DNA of 64,000 bases from Rhizobacter sp. (GCA_025350965.1 JANXWV010000135.1:1-64000); one strand, 5' to 3'; positions 16,617-26,081 are shown, counted from the first letter of the stretch. Notes: a model not told the origin generated them from the sequence alone. Made by a program: numbers and translations.

Positions 16617-19600
16617 ATGAATCGAATCGACATCGGCCACAACGGCGCTGTGCCGACACGCGTGGCGCCTTGGAGGCCAGGCTCGGCGCCTAGGGCGCCT
16701 AGGGCGCCTAGGGCGTCTAGGGCGCGGATGGCGCTGATGCTTTTGGTCGTCGTCGGGCTCGCGACCTGGGCGTTGTGGCGTTCGCCGAGCGGCCCCACGC
16801 CGACAACGGCAATCGCTGCACCTGTTTCCGCACCGACCGCCGCAGCGCTGCGCGCAGTCAAAGCCCGTGACGCTGCGGCCCAGTACCTGCAGTTCGAGCC
16901 GAACCGCGGCCAGGCCGCGAAGGCCGTGCGCTACGTGTCGCGCGGCCCGCGGCACAGCGTCGAGGTGTTCGATGACGGCATCGCGCTGGCGGCGCTGAGC
17001 GCGACGGGCCGTGCCGGCGCGCCGACAGTGCCCGAGCCTGCTTCCATCACCACGGCCAGCACCACCGCACGCGCGCAACTGCGCTTCGTCGGTGCGCACG
17101 CCGGTGGCCGCTTCGAAGAGCGCGAGCCCGCACCGGGGCAGGCGAGTTACCTCGTGGGCGCCGACGCGTCCCGCTGGGTTCGCGGCGTGCCGCGCTTTCG
17201 GCAGTTGCGCTACGCCGGGCTGTACCCCGGCATCGACCTCGTCTACTACAGCCGCCAGGGCGAGCTGGAGTTCGACCTCGTCGTGCAGCCCGGTGCCGAC
17301 GCGTCGCGCGTCCGGCTGCATGTAGGCGGGGCCAACGCACCGGCCATTGCCGACAACGGCGACCTGCTGCTCGACGGCGCGAACGGTGTGCTGCGCTTGC
17401 ACCGGCCGGTGCTCTACCAGAACATCCACGGCCAGAAGAAGGTGCTCGACGGGCGTTACGTGCTCGACGGCGCGCGCGAGTTGAGCTTTGCGCTGCCCGA
17501 GTACGACAAGCGCCACCCGCTGGTCATCGACCCGGTGTTCAAGCTGCTCTACTCGACCTTGCTCGGCGGCGTGCACGACGACCAGGTCGGTGCCATGGCG
17601 CTCGATGCCCAGGGCAACGCCTATGTCGCCGGCCAGTCCGGCTCGGAAGACTGGCCGGTCTCGGGCAATGCCTGGCAGGCCACGCGCAAGAACCTCGGCC
17701 GCTACGTGCGCAACCTGGTCGTGACGAAGTTCGACGCGTCGGGAACCTTGATCTACTCGACCTTCATCGGCGGCAGTGTCAACGACTACGCCACCGGCAT
17801 TGCGGTCGATGCGGCCGGCAACGCCTACATCACGGGCAGCACCAACTCGCCCGACTTCCCGGTCACGGCCGGCGCCGCGCAGAGCACGTTCAAAGGCGCG
17901 GGGAGCGCCTACCTGGCGGTCCTGTCGCCCGACGGCTCGGCGCTGCGCCATTCCACGTTCTTCGGTGGCACCGGTTCGGCCGAGGCCCAGGCCATTGCGC
18001 TCGACGCGAACGGCGCACCGGTGCTGGCCGGCACGGCGGGCCCGGGGCTGCCGACCACGGCCGGTGCGTACAAGGCGACGCTGGCCACCGGCCGGGCCGC
18101 CTTCGTGGCACGCTTCAGCCCGCTCGCCCAGGGCGCGCCGCAGCTGGTGGCAGCAAGCTACTACGGTGTCGACAACCCACAGGCGAATGCCTCGACGCAA
18201 GGCAACACGGCGTTGGGCATGGCGCTCGATGCGAGCGGCGCCGCCTGGATCACGGGCCAGGCATTCACCACCAACCTGCCGACCACAAGCGCGGCCCTGC
18301 AAGCGGCGCCCACGGCCATGTCGGCCAGCTGCGCGGCGGGGCCGGCGCCGCTGAACAGCTTTGCTTACGTCGCGAGGCTCAGTGCCGACCTGGGCACGCT
18401 CGGCTATGCCTCGTACGTGAGTGGCAAGTCCGAAGCGGTCGGCGCCTCGGCGTGCGCGGAGTTCAGCCGCAGCGTTGCGCTGGACGCGGCCGGCAACGTG
18501 TACCTGGCCGGTGGCACCGCGTCGGCCACGTTCCCGGTCACGGCTGGTGCGCTGCAATCGTCGCTGCCCATCGGCAACGACTTCGGAAGCTACAGCGGCT
18601 TCGTCAGCAAGCTCTCGCCCGATGGTCGCACGCTGCTGTGGAGCACCTACTTCGGCGGCAATGTGGGCAGCACCTTCCCAGGCGCCTCGCTGGTCGCGCA
18701 TGCCGGCACCGGTTCGCTGTGGATGACCGTGGTGACCGGTGGCGGCAGCAACTACCCCGTCACCGGTGACGCGCTGCAACCCGCGCTCGGCGGCGGCACC
18801 GACGCAGGTGTCGTGCAGTTCAACGCGACCACCGGTGCGCTGACGTACTCGACCTTCCTCGGCGGCAGCGGCAACGACGCGGGCCTCGCGATGGCGGTCG
18901 ATGCCAGCGGCAACGCGTTCGTCGCGGGTGCCACGACCAGTGCGAACTTCCCCGTCACCGCGAACGCGTTTCAGCCGAAGGTCACGGCCGGCGCGTACGA
19001 CGGCAGCGACTGGTTCTTCAGCATCGTCGGGTCGGGCACCATCGGCACGGTGTCGCGTTCCACAGCCGGCAATGCCGGTGATGCAACGGTGTTCGTGAGC
19101 GCCTCGGGCGTCACGGCCGGCGCGGTCGGGCGCCTGGTGTCGGCCGATGGCGGCACCACCCTCACCGCACGCGGCGTTGCCACGGCAGACGCGTTGGGCC
19201 GGTGGCCGTTCACGTTCGCGCTCGACGGCGTGGCCACAGGCGCCTACGACCTGGTGGTGCGCAACGCAGACGGCAGCGAAGTGCGCAAGACGGCGGCCTT
19301 GACCGTGTCGGCTGGCCAGGGGCCGAAGCTCTCGATGGCCATCGTCGGGCGCGCGGCCGTGCGCATCGGCACGCCCGCGAAGTACCAGTTGACGGTGACG
19401 AATTCAGGCGACACCGACGCCTACTACGCGGTCGTGCGGGTCGGGCTGCCCGCCGCCGTGCAAGCGAAGTTCGGCTTCGGGCCTTCGGTGCCGCAGTTCG
19501 CCGGCGACACCACCGACTACAACGCCAACACCGCCACCGCCGTGCAGGCCGGCGTGGCCTACACGCTCGTGTACTTCCCGGTGGTGCCGGTGGGAACGAG

Positions 19601-21158
19601 CGCGTCGGTGGACGTGGATCTGACGGCCACGGACGGCACGCCGATCAACCTGGAGGCGATCCTGCTGCCGTCGTACCTGCCGTCGATCGACGCGTTGAAG
19701 CGAGCGGTCGGCCTGCTGCAGGCCGACCGCTCGCATGCGCTCGGTCTGCTCGGAAGCGACCGCTCGCATGGGCTCCCGGCCGGGCTGTCGCAGCCGCTGG
19801 CGGCGGGCCGCGCGCAACCGCTGCTCACGCGCCAACAGGCGAGCAAGTGCGCGAGCGACGTCATCTTGCTGGTGGCAGCGGCGGCAGCCACGGCAAGCGG
19901 CCTGGGCGCGGCCGGCGCCGTCGGTGCGAGCATGGCGGTGCTGACCGGCGTGGTGGCGAGTTCGCTCGTCAACGGGCCGCAAGGGCAATCGATGCAAGGG
20001 CAGGGCTACGAGGCCGCGCAGAACGCGGCGCAGAGCTTCCTGCCGAACGCCATGCAGAACATCGCCGGTGCGTTCAACATCGTCAACGACTGCGATCCCG
20101 ATGGCTCGCTGCGTGACCGCTTGCTGCACGCCATCACACCGCACGCCAGCATCGACCCGAATGACAAGACCGGCCCGGCCGGCGACGGCTCTGCCGCGCA
20201 CTTCGTGCGATCAACCGCCGCACTGCCGTACCAGATCGCGTTCGAGAATCAGGCCACGGCCGGCCTGGCCGCGGCCCAGGTCGTCGTGACCGACCAGCTC
20301 GACACCCGCAAGTTCGACCTTGCCAGCGTGTCGCTCGGCAGCATCGCGTTTGGTACGCACCGCATCAGCGTGCCGGCCGGGCTGAAGAGCTACGCCACCG
20401 TCTACAACATCGACACCACGATGTCGGTGCGCGTCCAGGGCAGCCTGGACAGTGGCACCGGCGTGCTGAAGTGGACCTTCACGACCATCGACCCCGTGAC
20501 CCGGCTCGCCCCCAGCGACCCGACGCTCGGCTTCCTTCCGCCCGACACCGACGGGGTGAAGGGGCAGGGTTACGTGAGCTTCACGGTGGCGCCCAAGGCG
20601 GGCTTGCCCGAGGGCACCGCGTGGTCGAACCAGGCCTTGATCGTGTTCGATGCGAATGCCCCGATCAACACGCCGACCTTCGTCAACACGCTCGACACGA
20701 CCGCACCGCTCGGCCGCGTTGCATCGGCCACGCAGAAGAGCGCGAGCAACGATGTCGACGTGGCCTGGGGCGCAAGCGACAGCGGCTCGGGCACGCGCAG
20801 CTACACGGTCTTCGTGGCCGACAACGGCGGGCCGTATACGCCTTGGCAGGCCGGCGTTGCGTCGACTTCCGCCGTGTTCCCCGGCACGCTCGGTCACAGC
20901 TACGGCTTCTACGTGATCGCGACCGATGGCGCCGGCAACACCGAGGCACCGAAGAGTGCTGCCGAGGCGAGCGTGACTGTTGCCGCTGCACCGGCTGCCG
21001 GCAATGGGAGCAGTGGCGGTGGCGGTGGCTGCACCATCGGCGGCGCAGGTCAGCGTGACGCGTCGCTCGTGCTGCTGATGCTGGCCGCGCTGACCCTGCT
21101 ACGGCGTAACTTCAGATGCCGCGTTGTGCCCAGCTCGCGGCGTACAGCGCCACGTTGA
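16617..21158 (+). CDS. Giant SBBP beta-propeller surface protein with JDVT-CTERM-like sorting signal
   Basis: A 1,513-residue exported protein. An N-terminal membrane/signal helix (MALMLLVVVGLATWALW) follows an Arg/Pro-rich leader encoded by a 9-bp repeat. Residues about 85-310 match the domain usually preceding SBBP repeats (YLQFEPNRGQ, LYPGIDLVYY, HPLVIDPVF). At least seven SBBP blades follow (YSTFIGGSVNDYATGIAVDA, GNAYITGSTNSPDFPVTAGA). The later part has a DPNDK-containing domain and a fibronectin-like segment (DNGGPYTPWQAGV). The C-terminus has a Gly run, Cys 1472, GQRDASL, a hydrophobic helix and RR, as in JDVT-CTERM signals. A GGGGAG ribosome binding site supports the ATG. Its last 47 bp overlap mrtJ on the other strand. 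Confidence 0.85.
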   Translation: MNRIDIGHNGAVPTRVAPWRPGSAPRAPRAPRASRARMALMLLVVVGLATWALWRSPSGPTPTTAIAAPVSAPTAAALRAVKARDAAAQYLQFEPNRGQAAKAVRYVSRGPRHSVEVFDDGIALAALSATGRAGAPTVPEPASITTASTTARAQLRFVGAHAGGRFEEREPAPGQASYLVGADASRWVRGVPRFRQLRYAGLYPGIDLVYYSRQGELEFDLVVQPGADASRVRLHVGGANAPAIADNGDLLLDGANGVLRLHRPVLYQNIHGQKKVLDGRYVLDGARELSFALPEYDKRHPLVIDPVFKLLYSTLLGGVHDDQVGAMALDAQGNAYVAGQSGSEDWPVSGNAWQATRKNLGRYVRNLVVTKFDASGTLIYSTFIGGSVNDYATGIAVDAAGNAYITGSTNSPDFPVTAGAAQSTFKGAGSAYLAVLSPDGSALRHSTFFGGTGSAEAQAIALDANGAPVLAGTAGPGLPTTAGAYKATLATGRAAFVARFSPLAQGAPQLVAASYYGVDNPQANASTQGNTALGMALDASGAAWITGQAFTTNLPTTSAALQAAPTAMSASCAAGPAPLNSFAYVARLSADLGTLGYASYVSGKSEAVGASACAEFSRSVALDAAGNVYLAGGTASATFPVTAGALQSSLPIGNDFGSYSGFVSKLSPDGRTLLWSTYFGGNVGSTFPGASLVAHAGTGSLWMTVVTGGGSNYPVTGDALQPALGGGTDAGVVQFNATTGALTYSTFLGGSGNDAGLAMAVDASGNAFVAGATTSANFPVTANAFQPKVTAGAYDGSDWFFSIVGSGTIGTVSRSTAGNAGDATVFVSASGVTAGAVGRLVSADGGTTLTARGVATADALGRWPFTFALDGVATGAYDLVVRNADGSEVRKTAALTVSAGQGPKLSMAIVGRAAVRIGTPAKYQLTVTNSGDTDAYYAVVRVGLPAAVQAKFGFGPSVPQFAGDTTDYNANTATAVQAGVAYTLVYFPVVPVGTSASVDVDLTATDGTPINLEAILLPSYLPSIDALKRAVGLLQADRSHALGLLGSDRSHGLPAGLSQPLAAGRAQPLLTRQQASKCASDVILLVAAAAATASGLGAAGAVGASMAVLTGVVASSLVNGPQGQSMQGQGYEAAQNAAQSFLPNAMQNIAGAFNIVNDCDPDGSLRDRLLHAITPHASIDPNDKTGPAGDGSAAHFVRSTAALPYQIAFENQATAGLAAAQVVVTDQLDTRKFDLASVSLGSIAFGTHRISVPAGLKSYATVYNIDTTMSVRVQGSLDSGTGVLKWTFTTIDPVTRLAPSDPTLGFLPPDTDGVKGQGYVSFTVAPKAGLPEGTAWSNQALIVFDANAPINTPTFVNTLDTTAPLGRVASATQKSASNDVDVAWGASDSGSGTRSYTVFVADNGGPYTPWQAGVASTSAVFPGTLGHSYGFYVIATDGAGNTEAPKSAAEASVTVAAAPAAGNGSSGGGGGCTIGGAGQRDASLVLLMLAALTLLRRNFRCRVVPSSRRTAPR
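16685..16720. repeat. Four tandem 9-bp units in the SBBP protein leader
   Basis: Three GGCGCCTAG units plus one GGCGTCTAG variant lie in tandem. They encode repeated Ala-Pro-Arg in the basic leader before the membrane helix, and changes in copy number would not shift the frame. Confidence 0.92.
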
Positions 21159-21549
21159 ACCCCACGTGCAAGGCGGCCGGCACCCACAGCCGGCCGCTGC
21201 GCTCCAGGCTCGCGCCCAACAGCAACGAGACCGGGAACACGCCCAGCGCTTGCAGCGGCGCGCGCGACAAAAGGTGCGCTGCGCTGAACACGACGCTGGT
21301 CACTGCGTTGGCAGCGCTTACACCGAGGAGGCGCCGTGCCATCACAGGCTTGGTCGCGAGCCAGCTCTGCAGCCCGCCCCGGAACACCACTTCTTCCGCC
21401 ACGGCCAGCAGGGCCAGCAGCGGCAGGTCGCGCAGCGGCTCCACAGTCGGCATGCCGTACCCGAAGCGCGCCAGCAGCCAAGCGACCGGCGCGGCGCCTG
21501 CGGCGGCGGCTGCGCTCACGCCCAGCCACCCGCGCACGCCGGATGTCAT
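21112..21549 (-). CDS. mrtJ: CPBP-family glutamic intramembrane protease, probable MrtJ (JDVT-CTERM processing)
   Basis: A 145-residue polytopic protein, far shorter than typical CPBP/Abi proteins (about 200-300 residues) but, as I recall, the right size for MrtJ. The catalytic motifs are complete: EEVVFRG (Glu52, Glu53, Arg57), FSAAH (Phe88, His92) and HVGFN (His128, Asn132), in three of about four membrane helices. MrtJ is the predicted protease for JDVT-CTERM proteins, and the facing gene ends in such a signal. ATG overlaps the stop of the TPR regulator gene (ATGA). The activity on the neighbour is inference from family and position. Confidence 0.82.
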   Translation of the reverse strand: MTSGVRGWLGVSAAAAAGAAPVAWLLARFGYGMPTVEPLRDLPLLALLAVAEEVVFRGGLQSWLATKPVMARRLLGVSAANAVTSVVFSAAHLLSRAPLQALGVFPVSLLLGASLERSGRLWVPAALHVGFNVALYAASWAQRGI

Positions 21550-22901
21550 GCCTTGAAGGGCGTGCGCAGCAACGCAACGGTGGCCGGCCAGCGCGGGTCG
21601 TCGCGAAGTGCAGCGAAGCTCGGGTCGTGGCCGATCTGCATTGCATTCGGGTCGCGCTCGCGAACCGCGCGTTCGAGCAGCGCAAACGCGGCGTCCGGCT
21701 GGCCGCGGCGGTTGGCGAAGATCGCAAGCACATAGGGCGAAATCAGCTGGTTGTCGAAGCGTGCCAGCGTCTCGGCCATCAACGCATCGGCCTCGGCCTG
21801 CCGGCCGGCAACAGCCTTTGCCCCAGCCAGCGCAATGAAGCAACCGGGGTACCCGGGCATCAGTTCGCAGCAGCGTTCATAGAGCGTGATCGCGGCCGCC
21901 GACTCGCCGCGCAGCAGCGCGATCAACGCGAACAAGCCGCTGATCGCCATGGTTTCGGGGGCAACGTCGCGCACGGCTTCGGTCTCTGCCACGGCGTCGT
22001 CGAGCCGGCCTTGGGCGATGCGCAGGTTGATCATGTGGATGCGCGTGTTCACGTACTGTGGGTCGAGCCGCCGCGCCAGGTTGAGTTCGCGCTCGGCGTC
22101 GTCGAGCAGGTGGTGAATGAACAGGTGGCAGCCGTAAGCCGAGTGCACGAACGCGGTGTCGGGCGCCAGCGCCAGCGCCCGCTCGAAGCTGCGGCGCGCG
22201 GCCGGCCAGTCGCGCTCGAACTGGTGCTGAATGGCACCGAGCAGCACGTGGGCGATGGCGTTGTCGGCATCGATCTCGAGCGCCCGGCGCAACGCCTCGG
22301 CCGCGTGTTCGCAGGCAACTGCGGGCTCCACGTACCAGCCGGTGGCCAGGTTGAGCCAGGCGCGGCCGAGGCCGACGTACGCGGGCGCCTGGCCGGGCGA
22401 TTCGCGCAGCGCGGCATCGAAACGGTCCACCGCCTGTTCGAGCGTTGCCTTCGAGAGCGCCTGGCGCAGGAAGTGGTCCCCGCGCTCGACCAGGTCGCGT
22501 GCCCGCCGCGATGCGCCTTCCGCATGCCGGGCAGGCTCGCGCAGGGCGATCAGCGGCACGTAGCTGCCGACCGGCAATTCGATGCGCAGCGCGGTGTCGC
22601 GGCCGTCGGCGCGGTAGTAGTTGCTCAGGCGGGCGCGCAGCCGGCGCGCCTCGACGCGCACGATCGTGTCCAGCTTGGGGTCGAAACTGGCCGCCGGGCG
22701 GCCGAACACCTCGATCGCGATCACGCTTTCCTTGAGCGCGGCCGTGTCGTTGCCGAGCACCCGCGCGACCATGTGACGCAGCAACGCACGGTGCCGCGGC
22801 GACGCGCGGAACGCGGCGCTGCTTTCGATGCGCGCCAATGCCAGCTCGACCAGTTCGGCCGGTGGCGACAGCAGGCCATGGGCGGCGGGCTCGCGGTTCA
22901 T
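21546..22901 (-). CDS. TPR protein with N-terminal winged-helix-like domain
   Basis: A 451-residue protein with no signal peptide. Residues about 20-120 match the conserved domain found in front of TolB/TPR regulators (HRALLRHMVARVLGN, LKESVIAIEVFGRP, IVRVEARRLRARLSNYYR, RIELPVGSYVPLI), probably DNA-binding or sensory. The rest is TPR repeats (AYVGLGRAWLNLATGWYVEP; ALRRALEIDADNAIAHVLLG). It is translationally coupled to mrtJ, suggesting it controls or assists that sorting system. ATG 22901 was chosen because the conserved domain begins soon after; the frame upstream runs through non-coding sequence. The 194-bp divergent gap (22,902-23,095) should carry the promoters. Confidence 0.8.
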   Translation of the reverse strand: MNREPAAHGLLSPPAELVELALARIESSAAFRASPRHRALLRHMVARVLGNDTAALKESVIAIEVFGRPAASFDPKLDTIVRVEARRLRARLSNYYRADGRDTALRIELPVGSYVPLIALREPARHAEGASRRARDLVERGDHFLRQALSKATLEQAVDRFDAALRESPGQAPAYVGLGRAWLNLATGWYVEPAVACEHAAEALRRALEIDADNAIAHVLLGAIQHQFERDWPAARRSFERALALAPDTAFVHSAYGCHLFIHHLLDDAERELNLARRLDPQYVNTRIHMINLRIAQGRLDDAVAETEAVRDVAPETMAISGLFALIALLRGESAAAITLYERCCELMPGYPGCFIALAGAKAVAGRQAEADALMAETLARFDNQLISPYVLAIFANRRGQPDAAFALLERAVRERDPNAMQIGHDPSFAALRDDPRWPATVALLRTPFKA

Positions 22902-23095
22902 GGGTCGGACTCTACGGGATCGCCCCCGCAGCCGCTGCCCCGCGAGCGCGGGGCAGCGTGACCAGGCTGCTGCCAGCCACCCGGCGCGCTCCGGTCTGCG
23001 CTGGCGCACAGACGATGCCGCGCGGGTTGGGTACATTGAGCAGCATGCATATCGTCTCTCCTCTCTTTCCGTTCGATCCCCCGTCGGCTTGACTC

Positions 23096-23857
23096 GTGCC
23101 ACTTGACTACGCCAGAAACCTGGTCGGGCGCGAGCGGTCGGCGCACGGTGACCGGCGGCTGGGCTACACGCTCACCTTCGTCGCCGGCGCCACCAACGCG
23201 GGTGGCTTCCTCGCGGTGGCGCAATACACCTCGCACATGACGGGCATCGTGTCGGCCATGGCCGACCACGTGGCACTGGCCGAGTACACGCTCGCGCTCG
23301 GCGGCGCCGGTGCGCTGCTGTCGTTCCTGACCGGCGCGGCGTGCTCGGCGTTGCTGGTCAACTTCGCGCGCGGCCGCCAACTGCAAAGCGAGTACGCGTT
23401 GCCTCTGTTGCTGGAGGCCGCGCTGCTGCTCGTGTTCGGCCTGCTCGGCGCGCGCCTGGCGTTGATCGACACGCTGCGGGTGCCGCTGGCGGTGCTGCTG
23501 CTGTGCTTCATCATGGGCTTGCAGAACGCGGTGATCTCGAAGCTGTCGCGCGCCGAGATCCGCACGACGCATGTCACCGGCATGGCGACCGACCTCGGCA
23601 TCGAACTCGGCAAGCTGGCCTACCGCAACGGCGCTGCGGCGGCGGGTCGGCCGAAGGTCATGGCCGATCGCTCGCGGCTTTGGGTTCTGGGCCTGATGCT
23701 GCTGTGCTTCTTCGGTGGTGGCGTGGTCGGCGCCGTCGGGTTCAAGCACATCGGCTTTGCCTCGACCCTGCCGCTCGCGCTGGCCCTCGTTCTGCTGGCG
23801 GGCATCCCGGCAGCAGACGACCTGGCCGAGGCGTTTCGCAATCGCCACGACACTTGA
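23096..23857 (+). CDS. DUF1275 (YoaK-family) membrane protein
   Basis: A 253-residue protein with about six membrane helices, matching DUF1275/YoaK: GYTLTFVAGATNAGGFLAVA, QYTSHMTGIVSAMADHVALA, LLCFIMGLQNAVISKLSRAE and RTTHVTGMATDLGIELGKLA. These conserved polar motifs define the family. Function is not known; an inner-membrane transporter-like role is often suggested. The start is a GTG and no strong ribosome binding site is visible. It stands alone, divergent from the TPR gene. Confidence 0.88.
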   Translation: MPLDYARNLVGRERSAHGDRRLGYTLTFVAGATNAGGFLAVAQYTSHMTGIVSAMADHVALAEYTLALGGAGALLSFLTGAACSALLVNFARGRQLQSEYALPLLLEAALLLVFGLLGARLALIDTLRVPLAVLLLCFIMGLQNAVISKLSRAEIRTTHVTGMATDLGIELGKLAYRNGAAAAGRPKVMADRSRLWVLGLMLLCFFGGGVVGAVGFKHIGFASTLPLALALVLLAGIPAADDLAEAFRNRHDT

Positions 23858-23992
23858 AACGCCGCCGACCTGATTGAAGAGGTGACGCGGCTTCGGCGCC
23901 AACGGGTGGCGCTGGGCGTCGAGCCGGCGTAGCCGGAACCAGCGCACGGCTCGGCTGCGGCAAGATCGGCGCTTCGAAGAACGGAGCCTGTC

Positions 23993-25021
23993 ATGAAGAT
24001 CTGCATCATCGGCGCCGGCGCTATCGGCGGGTTCATCGGCACGCGGCTTGCCGCAGCCGGCCAGGCAGAGGTCAGCGCACTGGCGCGCGGTGCCACGCTG
24101 GCCGCGCTGCGTCAACACGGCTGGCGGCTGCGCGCAGCCGACGGCTCCAGCGTGCTGACTGCGCGCGTGGCGAGCGCCTCCGACCGCGCCGAAGACCTGG
24201 GCGCGCAAGACCTCGTCGTCATCGCCGTCAAGGGCCCGGCGCTGGCGGCGGTGGCGCGCGGCATGGCGCCGCTGCTCGGGCCGAACACGCTCGTGCTGCC
24301 AGCCATGAACGGCGTGCCGTGGTGGTTCTGTGCCGGGCAGCCGGGGTCGGTGGGCGCAACGCCACTCGTCAGCGTGGACGCGGGGGGCGTGATCGAACGC
24401 GCCATTCCGCTGGCCCAGGTGGTGGGCTGCGTGGTGCATGCCAGCACCTCGCAGCCCGAGCCCGGCGTGGTGCAGCACCGCGCGGGGCAGGGCCTGATCG
24501 TCGGCGAGCCGGCCGGTGGCCACAGCGCACGGGTGCAAGGCCTGGCCGAGTTGTTGACCCGCGCCGGTTTCGAGACCACGCATTCGAGCGATGTGCGCCA
24601 TGACATCTGGTACAAGTTGTGGGGCAACATGACGATGAACCCGGTGGCGGCGATCACCGGCGCCACCATTGATCGCGTGCTCGCCGACCCGCTGGTGCTG
24701 GCCTTCTGTTCTGCCGCCATGCTGGAGGCGGCGGCCATCGGCTCGCGCATCGGCTGCCCGGTGGCGCAGAGCCCGCATGACCGCCATGCAGTGACGGCCA
24801 AGCTCGGCGCGTTCGCGCCCTCGATGCTGCAAGACGTGCAGGCAGGGCGCGAGATCGAACTCGACAGCGTGGTGGCCGCCGTGCGCGAGATCGGCCAGCG
24901 CCTGGGCTTGGCCACGCCGAACATCGACGCGCTGTTCGGCCTCGCGCGCCTGTTCGGCCGGGTGCACGGGCTCTACCCATTGGCGCCCGTGGGATTCGTC
25001 GCCACCGCAGCACCGGCCTGA
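23993..25021 (+). CDS. 2-dehydropantoate 2-reductase family protein (PanE/ApbA-like)
   Basis: A 342-residue cytoplasmic oxidoreductase. A dinucleotide-binding motif GAGAIGGFIG opens the protein; DLVVIAVKGPAL, the NGVPWWF loop and the C-terminal KLWGNMTMNPVAAITGAT helix are classical for the ApbA family. Ketopantoate reductase makes pantoate for coenzyme A using NADPH. Genomes of this order often carry several paralogues beside hydroxyacid enzymes, so another 2-ketoacid is possible as substrate. Followed after 88 bp by a hydroxyacid dehydrogenase on the same strand. Confidence 0.85.
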   Translation: MKICIIGAGAIGGFIGTRLAAAGQAEVSALARGATLAALRQHGWRLRAADGSSVLTARVASASDRAEDLGAQDLVVIAVKGPALAAVARGMAPLLGPNTLVLPAMNGVPWWFCAGQPGSVGATPLVSVDAGGVIERAIPLAQVVGCVVHASTSQPEPGVVQHRAGQGLIVGEPAGGHSARVQGLAELLTRAGFETTHSSDVRHDIWYKLWGNMTMNPVAAITGATIDRVLADPLVLAFCSAAMLEAAAIGSRIGCPVAQSPHDRHAVTAKLGAFAPSMLQDVQAGREIELDSVVAAVREIGQRLGLATPNIDALFGLARLFGRVHGLYPLAPVGFVATAAPA

Positions 25022-25109
25022 CCGGCGTGGGTTTGTCCCGCCCTTTGCTGCCGAGCGCCTCCCGTACGATGCCGGGCCGATTGACCCCCCGCCGCCAAAG
25101 GATGCGACC

Positions 25110-26081
25110 GTGACCGTGACTTCCCAAAACCCCGCCGCACGCGCCCACGTGCTCACCGTGGCGAACCTGTCACCGCTGTTGACGGCGGCGCTGAACGAGG
25201 CGTTCGTGGTGCACCACCGCACCCATGAGACCGACCCGGCCGGCTTCGCGCAGGCCGCGCCTGGCATCCAGGCCATCGCGGCCAGCGGCGAGTCCAAGGT
25301 CGGCGCGGTGCTGATGGACCAGTTGCCTGCGCTGCGCATCATCTCGGTCATGGGCGTGGGCTACGACGGCATCGACGTGGCGGCCGCCAAGGCGCGTGGG
25401 GTGGTCGTCACCCACACGCCTGGTGTGCTCAACGACGACGTGGCCGACCTGGCCCTGGCGCTGATTCTCGGCGTGGCGCGGCGCACTGCCGCAGCCGACC
25501 GATATGTGCGCGCCGGGCGCTGGCCTTCTGGGCCGATGCCGCTGGCGCGCAAGGTGTCGGGTGCGCGGCTCGGCCTGGTGGGCATGGGGCGCATCGGCCA
25601 GGCGATAGCCGACCGGGCGCTGGCCTTCAGCATGAGCGTGGCCTACACCGCGCGCAGCGCGAAGGCCGAGCTGCCCTACCGCTTTTGGCCATCAGCACGC
25701 GCGCTCGCCGCCGAGTGCGACTTCCTCGTGGTCATCACGCCCGGCGGTGCGGGCACCCGCCAGCTGATCGACGCCGATGTGCTGGCCGCGCTCGGTGCGA
25801 ACGGCTACCTCGTCAACGTGGCGCGCGGCTCGGTGGTCGATCAAGCCGCGTTGATCGATGCGCTGCAGCGCGGCGTGATCGCTGGTGCCGGCCTCGACGT
25901 GTTCGAGAACGAACCCGAGGTGCCGGCGGCGCTGTGGGCCATGGACAACGTGCTGCTCACACCGCACATCGGCAGTGCCACGACGCAAACGCGCGCTGCG
26001 ATGGCCGACCTCGCATTCCGCAACCTGCAAGCCTTGTTCGCCGGCGCAGCGCTGCCGTCGCCGGTACCTGAGTGCGGTTGA
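25110..26081 (+). CDS. D-isomer-specific 2-hydroxyacid dehydrogenase
   Basis: A 323-residue NAD(P)-dependent enzyme that interconverts 2-ketoacids and D-2-hydroxyacids. The catalytic domain has ISVMGVGYDGIDVAAAKARG and VLNDDVADLALALIL. The Rossmann motif GLVGMGRIGQAIADRAL and catalytic residues (VNVARGSVVDQAALIDAL with Arg; DVFENEPEVPAAL with Glu; LTPHIGSAT with His) are all present. Length is normal. Resembles glyoxylate/hydroxypyruvate reductases; the exact substrate cannot be fixed. GTG start. Confidence 0.9.
   Translation: MTVTSQNPAARAHVLTVANLSPLLTAALNEAFVVHHRTHETDPAGFAQAAPGIQAIAASGESKVGAVLMDQLPALRIISVMGVGYDGIDVAAAKARGVVVTHTPGVLNDDVADLALALILGVARRTAAADRYVRAGRWPSGPMPLARKVSGARLGLVGMGRIGQAIADRALAFSMSVAYTARSAKAELPYRFWPSARALAAECDFLVVITPGGAGTRQLIDADVLAALGANGYLVNVARGSVVDQAALIDALQRGVIAGAGLDVFENEPEVPAALWAMDNVLLTPHIGSATTQTRAAMADLAFRNLQALFAGAALPSPVPECG

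Noticed and set aside
16479-18779. 766-codon minus-strand frame opposite the SBBP protein
   Set aside because: Antisense artefact of codon bias; the plus strand encodes clear SBBP repeats.
22902-25351. Minus-strand frame covering the DUF1275 and PanE-like genes
   Set aside because: Both plus-strand genes have conserved family motifs; the antisense product has none.
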